Assembly: GCA_964626015.1 (NCBI GenBank)
Contig: CAZVCC010000036.1
Span: 1 to 34,951, forward strand
Source of the DNA: CAIKZJ01 sp964626015
Lineage (GTDB): Bacteria; Bacteroidota; Ignavibacteria; Tepidaquicellales; Tepidaquicellaceae
Length of the DNA stretch: 34,951 nt
Direction: 5' to 3'
The notes beneath the pieces were generated by a model. It did no database searches, had not been told where the DNA came from, and was given only the letters and a program-made list of their open reading frames with translations. This document shows, piece by piece, positions 1 to 8,169 of the stretch; position 1 is the stretch's first letter, and each line of letters opens with the position of its first letter. Both the position numbers and the translations under genes were made by a program.

Positions 1-29
1 AGGCATATCGCAGGCATATCGCAGGCATA
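1..29. repeat. 11-bp tandem repeat, about 2.6 copies
   Basis: The unit AGGCATATCGC occurs twice in direct succession and a third copy is cut after seven bases. It lies at the extreme edge of the window, so the true copy number is unknown. It may be a genuine minisatellite or the edge of an assembly. Confidence 0.75.
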
Positions 30-248
30 CATAAAAAAGCTACTTTTGAGGAGTTCGGAGTGACAAAATTATGAAACGCTCTTTGATTATTCGTTTTGCT
101 TAATTTATGAATAACTTTTGTATTTCAGGATAGTAATTTGATGGAAGAACAAAAAGAGTAATCACTGTATAGTCAGAGAAGGAGTAACCTGGGTATCAAC
201 AATAATCTAAGTCCTCAAAAATAATTCCTCACATTTCGAAGAAATCTG
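30..248. other. Gene-free stretch upstream of the dcw promoter
   Basis: No open reading frame of useful length or RNA gene is recognisable on either strand between the edge repeat and the mraZ promoter. The stretch is AT-rich and shows no clear terminator for an upstream gene. Confidence 0.5.
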
Positions 249-279
249 TTTGACTTTAAATATAATTTATGTATTTTTG
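249..279 (+). promoter_or_regulatory. Bacteroidota-type promoter of the dcw cluster
   Basis: TTTG at 249-252 and TATTTTTG at 272-279 are separated by exactly 19 nt. This fits the known Bacteroidota vegetative consensus of TTTG, 19-20 nt, TAnnTTTG at every defined base. Transcription should start around 285, inside the MraZ box that follows, leaving a leader of about 60 nt before mraZ. Assignment is by consensus only. Confidence 0.7.
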
Positions 280-280
280 T

Positions 281-305
281 AGTGGGATAAAGTGGGACAA
301 AGTGG
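281..305 (+). promoter_or_regulatory. MraZ box: three direct repeats with 10-bp period
   Basis: AGTGGGATAA, AGTGGGACAA and AGTGGC follow one another with an exact 10-bp period, giving TGGGA, 5 nt, TGGGA, 5 nt, TGGCT. MraZ is known in E. coli to bind direct repeats of TGGGN separated by 5 nt upstream of its own gene. The third repeat is degenerate (TGGC instead of TGGG). The box overlaps the predicted transcription start, a position suited to repression of the whole cluster by its first product. Confidence 0.78.
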
Positions 306-344
306 CTTTAATTCCCAATTAAATTTAAAATAAAGTAAAAAAAA

Positions 345-803
345 TTGTTTCAAGGACATTCAATAGTCGTATTAGATTCGAAATCGAGGATTGTACTTCC
401 GACGAAGTTCAGAAGTAAAATGTCTCCAGAATCAAACAATAAAATTGTTCTAACCAGAGGACTAAACGGCTGTCTTATGTTATATCCACTTGATGAATGG
501 GAAAGGGTAAAAATAGGTTTAATGAAATACAACGTCTTCGATGAAGAAGAGAGAAGTTTTATGCGACAATTCATGATGTATGTTCATGAATGTGATTTGG
601 ACTCCCACAACAGATTTTTACTACCCTCCCAACTTATCGAGTTTGCTCATATCAAAAAAGATGTGCTACTTCTTGGAATGTTACAGAACATTGAAATATG
701 GAATCCGGAACTGAAGTCAGAATATGAAAACAGAAATCCGGAGACATTTGAAAGTGTTGCTCAAAAAGTAACTGAAAAGTTTTTGAATAAAAGCAATAAT
801 TAA
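345..803 (+). CDS. mraZ: MraZ, transcriptional regulator of the dcw cluster
   Basis: DNA-binding protein of the AbrB-like MraZ family, which forms ring oligomers and represses the division and cell wall cluster. The 152 residues begin with the family pattern MFxGxxxxxLDxKxRIxLPxKFR (here MFQGHSIVVLDSKSRIVLP) and carry the second half-repeat DSHNRFLLPSQL near residue 85-96. Length is normal for MraZ. The start is TTG at 345, which gives the conserved N-terminus; no ATG fits and no Shine-Dalgarno sequence is visible. It is the first gene behind the promoter at 249-279 and the repeat operator at 281-305, which implies autoregulation. rsmH follows after 21 nt. Confidence 0.95.
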   Translation: MFQGHSIVVLDSKSRIVLPTKFRSKMSPESNNKIVLTRGLNGCLMLYPLDEWERVKIGLMKYNVFDEEERSFMRQFMMYVHECDLDSHNRFLLPSQLIEFAHIKKDVLLLGMLQNIEIWNPELKSEYENRNPETFESVAQKVTEKFLNKSNN

Positions 804-824
804 TTTTTAAAATTACATATTTCT

Positions 825-1727
825 TTGAATTCGGTTTATCATACACCGGTCCTTTTGGACACAGCAATATCTTATTTGATAAATCCACTTATCAAGGAAG
901 AAATTATTGTTGACGGTACATTAGGCGGAGGTGGTTACACTGAGTCTATTCTGAGAAAAATTTCAGACAAAGGGAAAGTAATAAGCATAGACAAGGATTT
1001 AAATGCACTTGAATACTTTAAGGAAAGATTCAAGAGCAATAACAAAAATTTGTATATACTGAATGAAAATTTTGCAAATGTTAAGAAAGCTGCAGCAGGA
1101 CTTAATCTTAATACAATAACGGGTTTGGTTTTAGATTTAGGATTATCAACATATCAACTTAACAGTGAGGATGGATTTAGTTTCTTAAAAGATACTCCTC
1201 TGGATATGCGAGCTGATAAAGATTCCGAGAAAACTGCTTCAGAAATAGTAAACGAATACAGCGAAAGAGAACTGATTAATATATTTGAAACATACGGAGA
1301 AATAAAAAATGCAAAAAGACTTGCGCGCGCGATCATCGAAAGCAGAAGAAAAAATAGGATTACAACTACAGCCGAATTAGTCAAGTTAGTGCAGAGAGAA
1401 TATGGAATGAAAAAGGATATACCCGTAAAATTTTTCTCAAAGATTTTTCAGGCATTGAGAATTGAAGTAAATAATGAGCTGAGTGATTTATCAAAAGTGC
1501 TTGAAGATGGATTTGATATGATGCAAGACGGCGGCAGGATAGTGGTTGTTTCATATCATTCTTTAGAGGACAGAATTGTTAAGGAGTTTTTTAAGAATCA
1601 AAAGCGAGATGACAGAGAGATTAAAATATTAACTAAGAAGGTGATTAAGCCAGAATACAAAGAAGTAAAAAACAATAATCGCGCAAGAAGCGCAAAATTA
1701 AGAGCAGCTGAGGTAGTATTGAAATGA
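825..1727 (+). CDS. rsmH: RsmH (MraW), 16S rRNA (cytosine-1402-N4)-methyltransferase
   Basis: SAM-dependent enzyme that N4-methylates C1402 in the decoding centre of 16S rRNA. The 300-residue protein shows YHTPVLL near the N-terminus, the SAM-binding loop DGTLGGGGYT (30-39), LDLGLSTYQL, the PLDMR motif, RIEVNNEL, and SYHSLEDRIVKEFF followed by NNRARSAKLRAAE at the C-terminus, all family hallmarks. The start is TTG at 825, just before the conserved YHTPVLL; no ATG fits better. Its second-place position after mraZ is the usual dcw order. Its stop overlaps the ftsL start by 4 nt (ATGA), suggesting translational coupling. Confidence 0.96.
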   Translation: MNSVYHTPVLLDTAISYLINPLIKEEIIVDGTLGGGGYTESILRKISDKGKVISIDKDLNALEYFKERFKSNNKNLYILNENFANVKKAAAGLNLNTITGLVLDLGLSTYQLNSEDGFSFLKDTPLDMRADKDSEKTASEIVNEYSERELINIFETYGEIKNAKRLARAIIESRRKNRITTTAELVKLVQREYGMKKDIPVKFFSKIFQALRIEVNNELSDLSKVLEDGFDMMQDGGRIVVVSYHSLEDRIVKEFFKNQKRDDREIKILTKKVIKPEYKEVKNNNRARSAKLRAAEVVLK

Positions 1728-2032
1728 GGCAACACAGAGAGAAGAAAATATCTATATTTATGCTGATAATCTCATTTCTGATTATTTCTACGCTCTCGGT
1801 TGTATTGATAAACACCATTATTTCAGTAAATAATTTAATACAAGATGTTAGTTCGGTCAAAGAAGAGCTGAGTTTAGCTACTGAAATAAATAACACACTA
1901 AAAATAGAAATCGAGAAACTGAGTTCTTTTGACAGAATAAGAAAATTAGCGGAAGACAGAATTGGGCTTAGATTAAATGAACATTCTTTTGTAAATGACA
2001 GATACTTTAAAATTCAGAGCAAAGAAGATTGA
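1724..2032 (+). CDS. ftsL: FtsL-like septal membrane protein
   Basis: Short bitopic division protein of 102 residues. A basic cytoplasmic tail (MRQHREKK) is followed by one transmembrane helix (about 9-31), a heptad-like coiled-coil stretch (about 35-65), and the segment IRKLAEDRIGLRLNE, which resembles the IxxxAxxxLGL signature of FtsL/DivIC proteins. FtsL bridges FtsQ/FtsB to the FtsW-FtsI septal synthase in other bacteria. Sequence conservation is weak in this family, so the name rests on topology, the C-terminal motif and position between rsmH and ftsI. It overlaps both neighbours by 4 nt (ATGA upstream, TTGA downstream). Confidence 0.85.
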   Translation: MRQHREKKISIFMLIISFLIISTLSVVLINTIISVNNLIQDVSSVKEELSLATEINNTLKIEIEKLSSFDRIRKLAEDRIGLRLNEHSFVNDRYFKIQSKED

Positions 2033-4185
2033 AATATTTAAACTTAAATAAAGACACAACCAGATTCAGAAAAAGAATTAACATTACTTTAGCAGTAATT
2101 TTATTGATGTTATTTATTGTTATTGTAAGGCTCATTACTCTGCAAATAGTAGATTCTGAAAAATACGCAATAATCGCAAAGAAGCAGTCACAGACGAGGG
2201 AAATCATATCACCTTTAAGAGGTATAATATTTGACAGGAACATGAATCCATTTGTTTCGAATATTTATAAAGTATCGGTAATTGTAGATCCTTACAAGTT
2301 GAAAAATCCTGACACAGTTGCAACATTACTTTCCGGAGTATTTGGCAAGACCAAGCAAGAATATTTAGAAAAACTTATTAACAGGAATGAATCATCATTT
2401 TATATTGAAAGAAAAGCTGCGGTGAATGATTTAAAGGGACTTGATACTATTAGAATGGAAGGTTTTGAAGTATTTAAAGAACCCTCAAGGTATTACAATC
2501 TTGGACAAACCGCTGCACAAATTGTAGGATACAATGATATTGACAACAAAGGAGTGAGCGGAATAGAGCTCTCATTCAATAAAGATATGACCGGAAAAGA
2601 TGGGTACATGATATCGAGAAAAGACGGAAGAGGAAATAAGAGACAGGATATTAATTATATTCAAAAAGAACCGGAATCGGGTGCAAACGTTATTTTAACG
2701 ATTGATAAAAACATTCAGCAAATAGCGGAAGAGGAGCTTGCCAGCGGAATAAGTTTATATAATGCGGCAAAAGGAAAAGCAGTAGTAGTATCGGTAAAAA
2801 CAGGTGAAATATTGGGTATGTGTACATATCCAACTTATGATCCAAATAATATTAAGAGGGAAGATACTGTAGGGATGAAAAATGCAGTAATTTCAGATAT
2901 ATATGAGCCGGGTTCAACGTTTAAATTAATAACAGCGGCAGCAACGATAGAAGAAAAGCTAAGTAGTGCAAACAGTGTGATAAATACTGAAAGCGGGCGA
3001 TATAGTGTTTATGGGATGGAGATAGTTGATTCTTACTCAGCATCATCCTTAACTTTTCAGGAGGCGGTGGAAAAATCCAGTAATATAGGATTTGTAAAAA
3101 TGTCACAGAAACTTGGTGCAGAAAGATTCTTTAAGTATGCAAGGGATTTTGGTTTTGGTATATATACCGGTGTGGAATTAAACGGTGAGAACAGGGGATA
3201 TTTAAAGAGACCAATAGATTTTACAAACGGTTCTCTTGAATACATGTCAATCGGTTATCAAGTATCGGTAAATGCACTTCAATTAACTATGGCTTATTCA
3301 GCGATAGCAAATAACGGGATGCTGATGAAACCGTATATTTTGAAAAAGATTGTTAGTCCAGACGGCAGGATTTTTCAAGAAAGTATGCCTTCTCCGGTAA
3401 GGCAAGTGGTATCCGTTGAAACGGCGAAGGAATTGACCCGACTACTAAAAGGGGTAGTTGAAAGAGGAACCGGTGTCGATGCAAAGTTAGAAGGAATTTC
3501 GATTGCCGGAAAAACAGGAACGACGCAAAAATTGGTAGATGGTGAATATTCGAGCAGTTCACACATTTCATCATTTGTAGGTTATTTTCCTGTAGATAAT
3601 CCGGAAATTATTATTACAGTAATAATAGATGAACCAAAGAATGGGTATTACGGCGGAAAAGTAGCTGCACCGGTATTTCAAAGAATAGCATCAAGACTAA
3701 TAGATTACGTTGGAAAATCAAACGGATACAAAGATGAATACATGGTCAGTAATAAAATGCAAAACAATACAATCGAAGCTGCAGGAAATACAAAAATAAT
3801 ACCAAATCTCGTGAATATGAGAGTTAAAGATGCCCAAGAAATTCTTAATGAAAGAAATATTGAATTTGTATTGAATAATGAATTAAGCAAAAATGTTTCA
3901 GGCGAACAAGTTGTATATAATCAAGAGCCATCATACGGTAGTGTATATAATAATGGAACCGTAGTGAAGTTATTTATATCAGTAAAGAATAATTCAAATG
4001 AAGCAGGCTACATAATACCAGATGTAAGGAAAATGAGTCTTAGAAAAGCAATTAATAAACTGGTGTCAGAAGGATTTATTATTGATGTAAATGGCAGCGG
4101 AGAAGTTGTCGATGTATTCCCAAAAACAGGGACGAAAGTTTCTTCAAATAGTAAGGTAATTATATTTTGCAAAGAGGAAAACTGA
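2029..4185 (+). CDS. ftsI: FtsI/PBP3-type transpeptidase with two PASTA domains
   Basis: Class B penicillin-binding protein that cross-links septal peptidoglycan. It has a short cytoplasmic tail, one transmembrane helix (about 17-39), a PBP dimerisation domain (about 55-220), and a transpeptidase domain with the catalytic SxxK in GSTFK (Ser296, Lys299), the SxN motif SSN (350-352) and KTG at 495-497. Two PASTA repeats follow, starting near IPNL (591-594) and IPDV (about 659), which take the length to 718, longer than the PASTA-free E. coli enzyme. It starts with TTG at 2029 inside the ftsL stop (TTGA). PASTA domains are typical of Gram-positive PBPs but are also known in the Chlorobi/Ignavibacteria group. 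The stop shares one base with the murE start. Confidence 0.95.
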   Translation: MKYLNLNKDTTRFRKRINITLAVILLMLFIVIVRLITLQIVDSEKYAIIAKKQSQTREIISPLRGIIFDRNMNPFVSNIYKVSVIVDPYKLKNPDTVATLLSGVFGKTKQEYLEKLINRNESSFYIERKAAVNDLKGLDTIRMEGFEVFKEPSRYYNLGQTAAQIVGYNDIDNKGVSGIELSFNKDMTGKDGYMISRKDGRGNKRQDINYIQKEPESGANVILTIDKNIQQIAEEELASGISLYNAAKGKAVVVSVKTGEILGMCTYPTYDPNNIKREDTVGMKNAVISDIYEPGSTFKLITAAATIEEKLSSANSVINTESGRYSVYGMEIVDSYSASSLTFQEAVEKSSNIGFVKMSQKLGAERFFKYARDFGFGIYTGVELNGENRGYLKRPIDFTNGSLEYMSIGYQVSVNALQLTMAYSAIANNGMLMKPYILKKIVSPDGRIFQESMPSPVRQVVSVETAKELTRLLKGVVERGTGVDAKLEGISIAGKTGTTQKLVDGEYSSSSHISSFVGYFPVDNPEIIITVIIDEPKNGYYGGKVAAPVFQRIASRLIDYVGKSNGYKDEYMVSNKMQNNTIEAAGNTKIIPNLVNMRVKDAQEILNERNIEFVLNNELSKNVSGEQVVYNQEPSYGSVYNNGTVVKLFISVKNNSNEAGYIIPDVRKMSLRKAINKLVSEGFIIDVNGSGEVVDVFPKTGTKVSSNSKVIIFCKEEN

Positions 4186-5666
4186 TGTTATTAAGTGAGC
4201 TATTAAATATTAGTGGTTTAAGAAAGCCAGATTCAATAAAAGATTTTGGAGTTCAGGGTCTAAGTCTTGATTCAAGAGATGTACAAAAAGGGTTTATCTT
4301 TTTTTCAATAAAGGGAAGTAAAGCAAACGGCAGACAATTTATTGAACAAGCAGTAAGTAATGGAGCCGAATTAATTATAGCTGAATCAGATTACATGAAA
4401 GACTATGAGGGCATTGAAAATATTATATTTGTTGATAAGATAAGAATATCAATGGCAGAGATTAGCAGTGCATATTATGGTAATCCATCGGAGAAGGTAA
4501 AAGTCATAGGAATTACAGGTACAAACGGAAAGACGACGATATCATACATTATAAAGAGCATTTTAGAAACTGCAGGTTACAAATGCGGATTGCTTGGAAC
4601 AATAAGCTATATAACAGGTGATAAGAAGACAGAAACAGCTAAGTTAACTACGCCGGATTCAATAGAATTGAATAGAATGATAGCAGAAATGGTTGACAAC
4701 AAAATAGATTATTGCATAATGGAAGTATCTTCCATTGCACTAACAAATTACAGAGTACATAATATTAAATTCGATACTGCAATATTCACTAATCTTACGA
4801 GTGAACATATGGATTTACACGTTAACATGCAAAATTATTTTGAAGCAAAAAAGATACTTTTTGATAATCTTAAGAATGGAAATCTGGCAATATCTAACTC
4901 TGATGATAAATATGGCATAAGGATACTGGAAGATTGTCAAGGTACGAAGAGATTTTATTCTATAAACGAAGCTTCTGATTTGCCAGCAAACGATGTTAAA
5001 ATTAATTTAGACGGGCTTAAATTCAGCATAAAGTTTAACGGAAAAACTTATTTAGTTGAATCGACTCTTACAGGAAGATTTAACATATATAATTTGCTAG
5101 CAGGAATATTGTTTGGTTTGGAAAAGAAAATACGTATAGAGACAATTCTAAATGCAGTAAAAACTTTTAGAGCTGCAAAAGGCAGGTTTAATCGTACAAT
5201 GCTACCAAATGGTGCATGTGCAATAGTAGATTATTCTCACACATCTGATTCTTTAAAAAATGCTATTGAAGCGGCTATTGAGATAAGGAATGCAGGTTTT
5301 TCGAAAGGAAGAATTATTACGATTTTTGGTTGCGGAGGAGACAGAGATAAAACAAAAAGACCTATTATGGGTAAGATAGCAGCGGATTTATCCGATGTAA
5401 TCATAATTACCTCTGACAATCCACGCACAGAAAATCCGGAAGATATTGTGAGTGATATATTAGCCGGAATCAAAGGAAAGAACAATTACCTTGTAGAAGT
5501 TAATAGAGAAAAAGCGATAATAAATGGTCTTAGTATGTCAGAGAAAGGTGATATCATTCTTGTGTGCGGAAAAGGGCATGAGACGTATCAAGAGATTAAC
5601 GGAATAAAAAGTCATTTTGATGATCAGGAAATTATAACTCAAAATATTGGTACTGCGAAAATATGA
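4185..5666 (+). CDS. murE: MurE, UDP-MurNAc-L-Ala-D-Glu:meso-DAP ligase
   Basis: Cytoplasmic ATP-dependent ligase that adds the third amino acid to the peptidoglycan stem. Counting from ATG 4185 (493 aa), the ATP loop GTNGKTT is at 112-118, DNPR at 411-414 and GKGHETYQ lies near the C-terminus. DNPR is the signature of meso-diaminopimelate-adding MurE, so the wall should be DAP-type. An upstream TTG at 4167 would add six residues (MQRGKL); ATG 4185 is preferred because it overlaps the ftsI stop by one base (TGATG), like other junctions here. Odd: the usual EVSSHAL motif reads EVSSIAL, with Ile184 where His is expected. It overlaps murF by 4 nt. Confidence 0.95.
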   Translation: MLLSELLNISGLRKPDSIKDFGVQGLSLDSRDVQKGFIFFSIKGSKANGRQFIEQAVSNGAELIIAESDYMKDYEGIENIIFVDKIRISMAEISSAYYGNPSEKVKVIGITGTNGKTTISYIIKSILETAGYKCGLLGTISYITGDKKTETAKLTTPDSIELNRMIAEMVDNKIDYCIMEVSSIALTNYRVHNIKFDTAIFTNLTSEHMDLHVNMQNYFEAKKILFDNLKNGNLAISNSDDKYGIRILEDCQGTKRFYSINEASDLPANDVKINLDGLKFSIKFNGKTYLVESTLTGRFNIYNLLAGILFGLEKKIRIETILNAVKTFRAAKGRFNRTMLPNGACAIVDYSHTSDSLKNAIEAAIEIRNAGFSKGRIITIFGCGGDRDKTKRPIMGKIAADLSDVIIITSDNPRTENPEDIVSDILAGIKGKNNYLVEVNREKAIINGLSMSEKGDIILVCGKGHETYQEINGIKSHFDDQEIITQNIGTAKI

Positions 5667-7060
5667 TATTGATAGATGACATATTGAAAGTAAAAGGAAG
5701 TTTAAAGAATTTTAAGAATACTAATAATAAAAAGTATAACAGAGTCAGTATTAATTCTTTAGATGTAAAAAAGGGTGAGATATTTTTTGCGATAAAAGGC
5801 GAAAATAATGACGGGCATAAATATATAGATGATGTAATAAAGAGAAAAGCAGGATTGATTTTTGTAAACAATAGTTGGTACAACAAAAACAAGAAAGAAC
5901 ACAAAGATAATGTTTTCTATGTAGTTAAAGATACTACTATTGCTTTAGGAGAGTTAGCTCATCATCACAAGAATAGAATGGGTATTCCAATTCTTGGTGT
6001 AGCGGGAAGCAACGGCAAAACAACAACAAAAGATATTATAAGCAGTGTGTTATCGAGCAAATTTAAAGTACTGAAAACTGAGGGAAATTTTAATAACCAT
6101 ATTGGTTTACCATTGACTTTATTAAGGATACAGGATACACATAGCATTTGTGTTGCAGAGCTCGGCAGCAATCATTTTAAGGAACTTGATTATTTATGTA
6201 AGATAGCTGAACCAGATTTTGGATTAATAACGAACATTGGTAAAGAACATCTTGAATTTTTTAAGAATATTAAGGGAGTCGCCAAGGAAGAATTTACTTT
6301 ATTCGATTATGTCGGTAATAATGGTTCTGTATGTTTCTACAATTTAGATGATGCAATAATAAAAAATTATAAAGAGACACACAATTACAGTTCGTTTACT
6401 TATTCTTACAAATACACTTCAGATGTTAAAGGAAATAACTTAGGTTATGACAAAAAATTTAGTCCTCTTATTGAATATAAGTTCAGAGGGAAAAAATATA
6501 AGGTTCGAGTAAACACCTTCGGTAAACACTCATTCTATAATGGCTTAGCTGCAATAGCAGTAGGATTATACTTTGGAGTCAACCCAAAACATATTTCGAA
6601 TACACTTAGTAATTTAGAAAGCATAAGCCAGAAAAGAATGGAGTATTTTGAGTGTTCCGGAATAAAAGTAATTAATGATACATATAACAGTAATCCATGT
6701 TCCGTAAAACTAGGACTTGAGACGGTTAAAGAATTTTTTACAAAAGGGAAGAAACATATTGTGATTTCAGATATGCTAGAAATGGGAAACAATTCAATAA
6801 AGGAACACTATGAGATAGGGAAATTAATCAATAGGAATAAATTTGATTTTGTGTATACATACGGAGAAATGTCTTACCATACGTTCAAAGGCTGCAAAGG
6901 AATGAAAAACAATTTTTATTTTGAGGATAAAGAGGACTTAGCTGTATTTGTAAAGCATAATTTAGTAAAAGATGATATTGTATATTTCAAAGGCTCAAGG
7001 GGAATGAATATGGAAGAAGTTGTCAACAAGGTATTTAAAAATAAAAACATAAGCAAATAA
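5663..7060 (+). CDS. murF: MurF, UDP-MurNAc-tripeptide:D-Ala-D-Ala ligase
   Basis: Cytoplasmic ligase that adds D-Ala-D-Ala to complete the UDP-MurNAc-pentapeptide. The 465-residue protein has the N-terminal Mur fold, the ATP loop AGSNGKTT (114-121), the MurF-typical TEGNFNNHIGLPLTLL, and the nucleotide-binding NDTYNSNPCSVK in the third domain region. Length is normal for MurF. The start ATG at 5663 overlaps the murE stop (ATGA), and the TAA stop shares one base with the mraY ATG. Its D-Ala-D-Ala substrate requires a Ddl enzyme that is not encoded in this window. Confidence 0.95.
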   Translation: MILIDDILKVKGSLKNFKNTNNKKYNRVSINSLDVKKGEIFFAIKGENNDGHKYIDDVIKRKAGLIFVNNSWYNKNKKEHKDNVFYVVKDTTIALGELAHHHKNRMGIPILGVAGSNGKTTTKDIISSVLSSKFKVLKTEGNFNNHIGLPLTLLRIQDTHSICVAELGSNHFKELDYLCKIAEPDFGLITNIGKEHLEFFKNIKGVAKEEFTLFDYVGNNGSVCFYNLDDAIIKNYKETHNYSSFTYSYKYTSDVKGNNLGYDKKFSPLIEYKFRGKKYKVRVNTFGKHSFYNGLAAIAVGLYFGVNPKHISNTLSNLESISQKRMEYFECSGIKVINDTYNSNPCSVKLGLETVKEFFTKGKKHIVISDMLEMGNNSIKEHYEIGKLINRNKFDFVYTYGEMSYHTFKGCKGMKNNFYFEDKEDLAVFVKHNLVKDDIVYFKGSRGMNMEEVVNKVFKNKNISK

Positions 7061-8169
7061 TGTTGTATCTATTAGCAGAATATATAGAATCGCATTTTAG
7101 TCCACCAGGTTTTAATATTTTTAAATATCTTACATTCAGGTCAGCATTAGCTGCTATAACCGCATTACTTCTTACGTTTTATGTGGGTCCAAAAGTATTA
7201 AAATTACTGAAGAAAAGGCAAATTGGAGAAGCAAAGAAGGAAGACGGACCGAAATTTCACTGGTCAAAAGCCGGTACCCCTACCATGGGTGGTTTAATTA
7301 TACTAATGTCGGGTTTGATACCTGTTCTATTGTGGGGAGATTTACGTAATATCTACATTTTGCTCGTGTTGTTTACTACCATTATTCTCGGTATGGTTGG
7401 ATTTTTGGATGATTATTTGAAAGTAGTGAAGAAGTATAAAAAAGGACTTGTAGCAAAATATAAATTAGCAGGGCAGGTGTTCGTCGGATTAGTTGTTGGT
7501 TTAGTAATTTATTTTGCACCCCAGTTTGAAGGAATAAACACAATCACTACAATTCCATTTTTAAAGAATTACCAATTTGATTTTGCTTATTTATACGTTC
7601 CAATAATAATATTCATAATTACAGCTACTTCTAATGCTGTGAATCTTACAGATGGATTAGATGGACTTGCAACAGGTACAGTAGGAATCGTGATTTTTAC
7701 TTTAGGAATAATTGCGTATATATCCGGAAATATAGAATTATCAAAATATTTGAACATTATATACTTAAGAGGAAACGGAGAGCTTGTAGTTTTCTGTACA
7801 GCATTTGCAGGGGCGGCTATAGGATTTTTGTGGTACAACTCTTATCCTGCACAAATATTTATGGGGGACACTGGATCATTAGCATTAGGAGGTGCAATAG
7901 GGATGTTAAGCATTCTTGTTAAGAAAGAATTTCTTTTACCGCTCCTCGGCGGAATTTTCTTTGCCGAAACAGTATCGGTTCTAATGCAAAGATATTATTT
8001 TAAATATACAAGGAAAAAATATGGCGAAGGAAAAAGGATATTTCTTATGGCACCATTACATCATCATTTCGAAATGAAGGGGATACCTGAGCCAAAGATA
8101 GTATTGAGGTTCTATATAATTGCTGTGCTTTTAGCAGTGATGACTTTAGCAACATTTAAAATCAGGTAA
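7060..8169 (+). CDS. mraY: MraY, phospho-MurNAc-pentapeptide translocase
   Basis: Integral membrane enzyme that moves phospho-MurNAc-pentapeptide onto undecaprenyl phosphate to form lipid I. The 369-residue polytopic protein shows GTPTMGG near residue 77, the acidic pair in DDYLKV (Asp117, Asp118), NLTDGLDGLA (Asp198), FMGDTGSLALGG (Asp270) and the PLHHHFE loop, all diagnostic of MraY. About ten transmembrane helices can be drawn, as expected. It begins within the murF stop (TAATG) and ends the same way into murD. Confidence 0.97.
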   Translation: MLYLLAEYIESHFSPPGFNIFKYLTFRSALAAITALLLTFYVGPKVLKLLKKRQIGEAKKEDGPKFHWSKAGTPTMGGLIILMSGLIPVLLWGDLRNIYILLVLFTTIILGMVGFLDDYLKVVKKYKKGLVAKYKLAGQVFVGLVVGLVIYFAPQFEGINTITTIPFLKNYQFDFAYLYVPIIIFIITATSNAVNLTDGLDGLATGTVGIVIFTLGIIAYISGNIELSKYLNIIYLRGNGELVVFCTAFAGAAIGFLWYNSYPAQIFMGDTGSLALGGAIGMLSILVKKEFLLPLLGGIFFAETVSVLMQRYYFKYTRKKYGEGKRIFLMAPLHHHFEMKGIPEPKIVLRFYIIAVLLAVMTLATFKIR

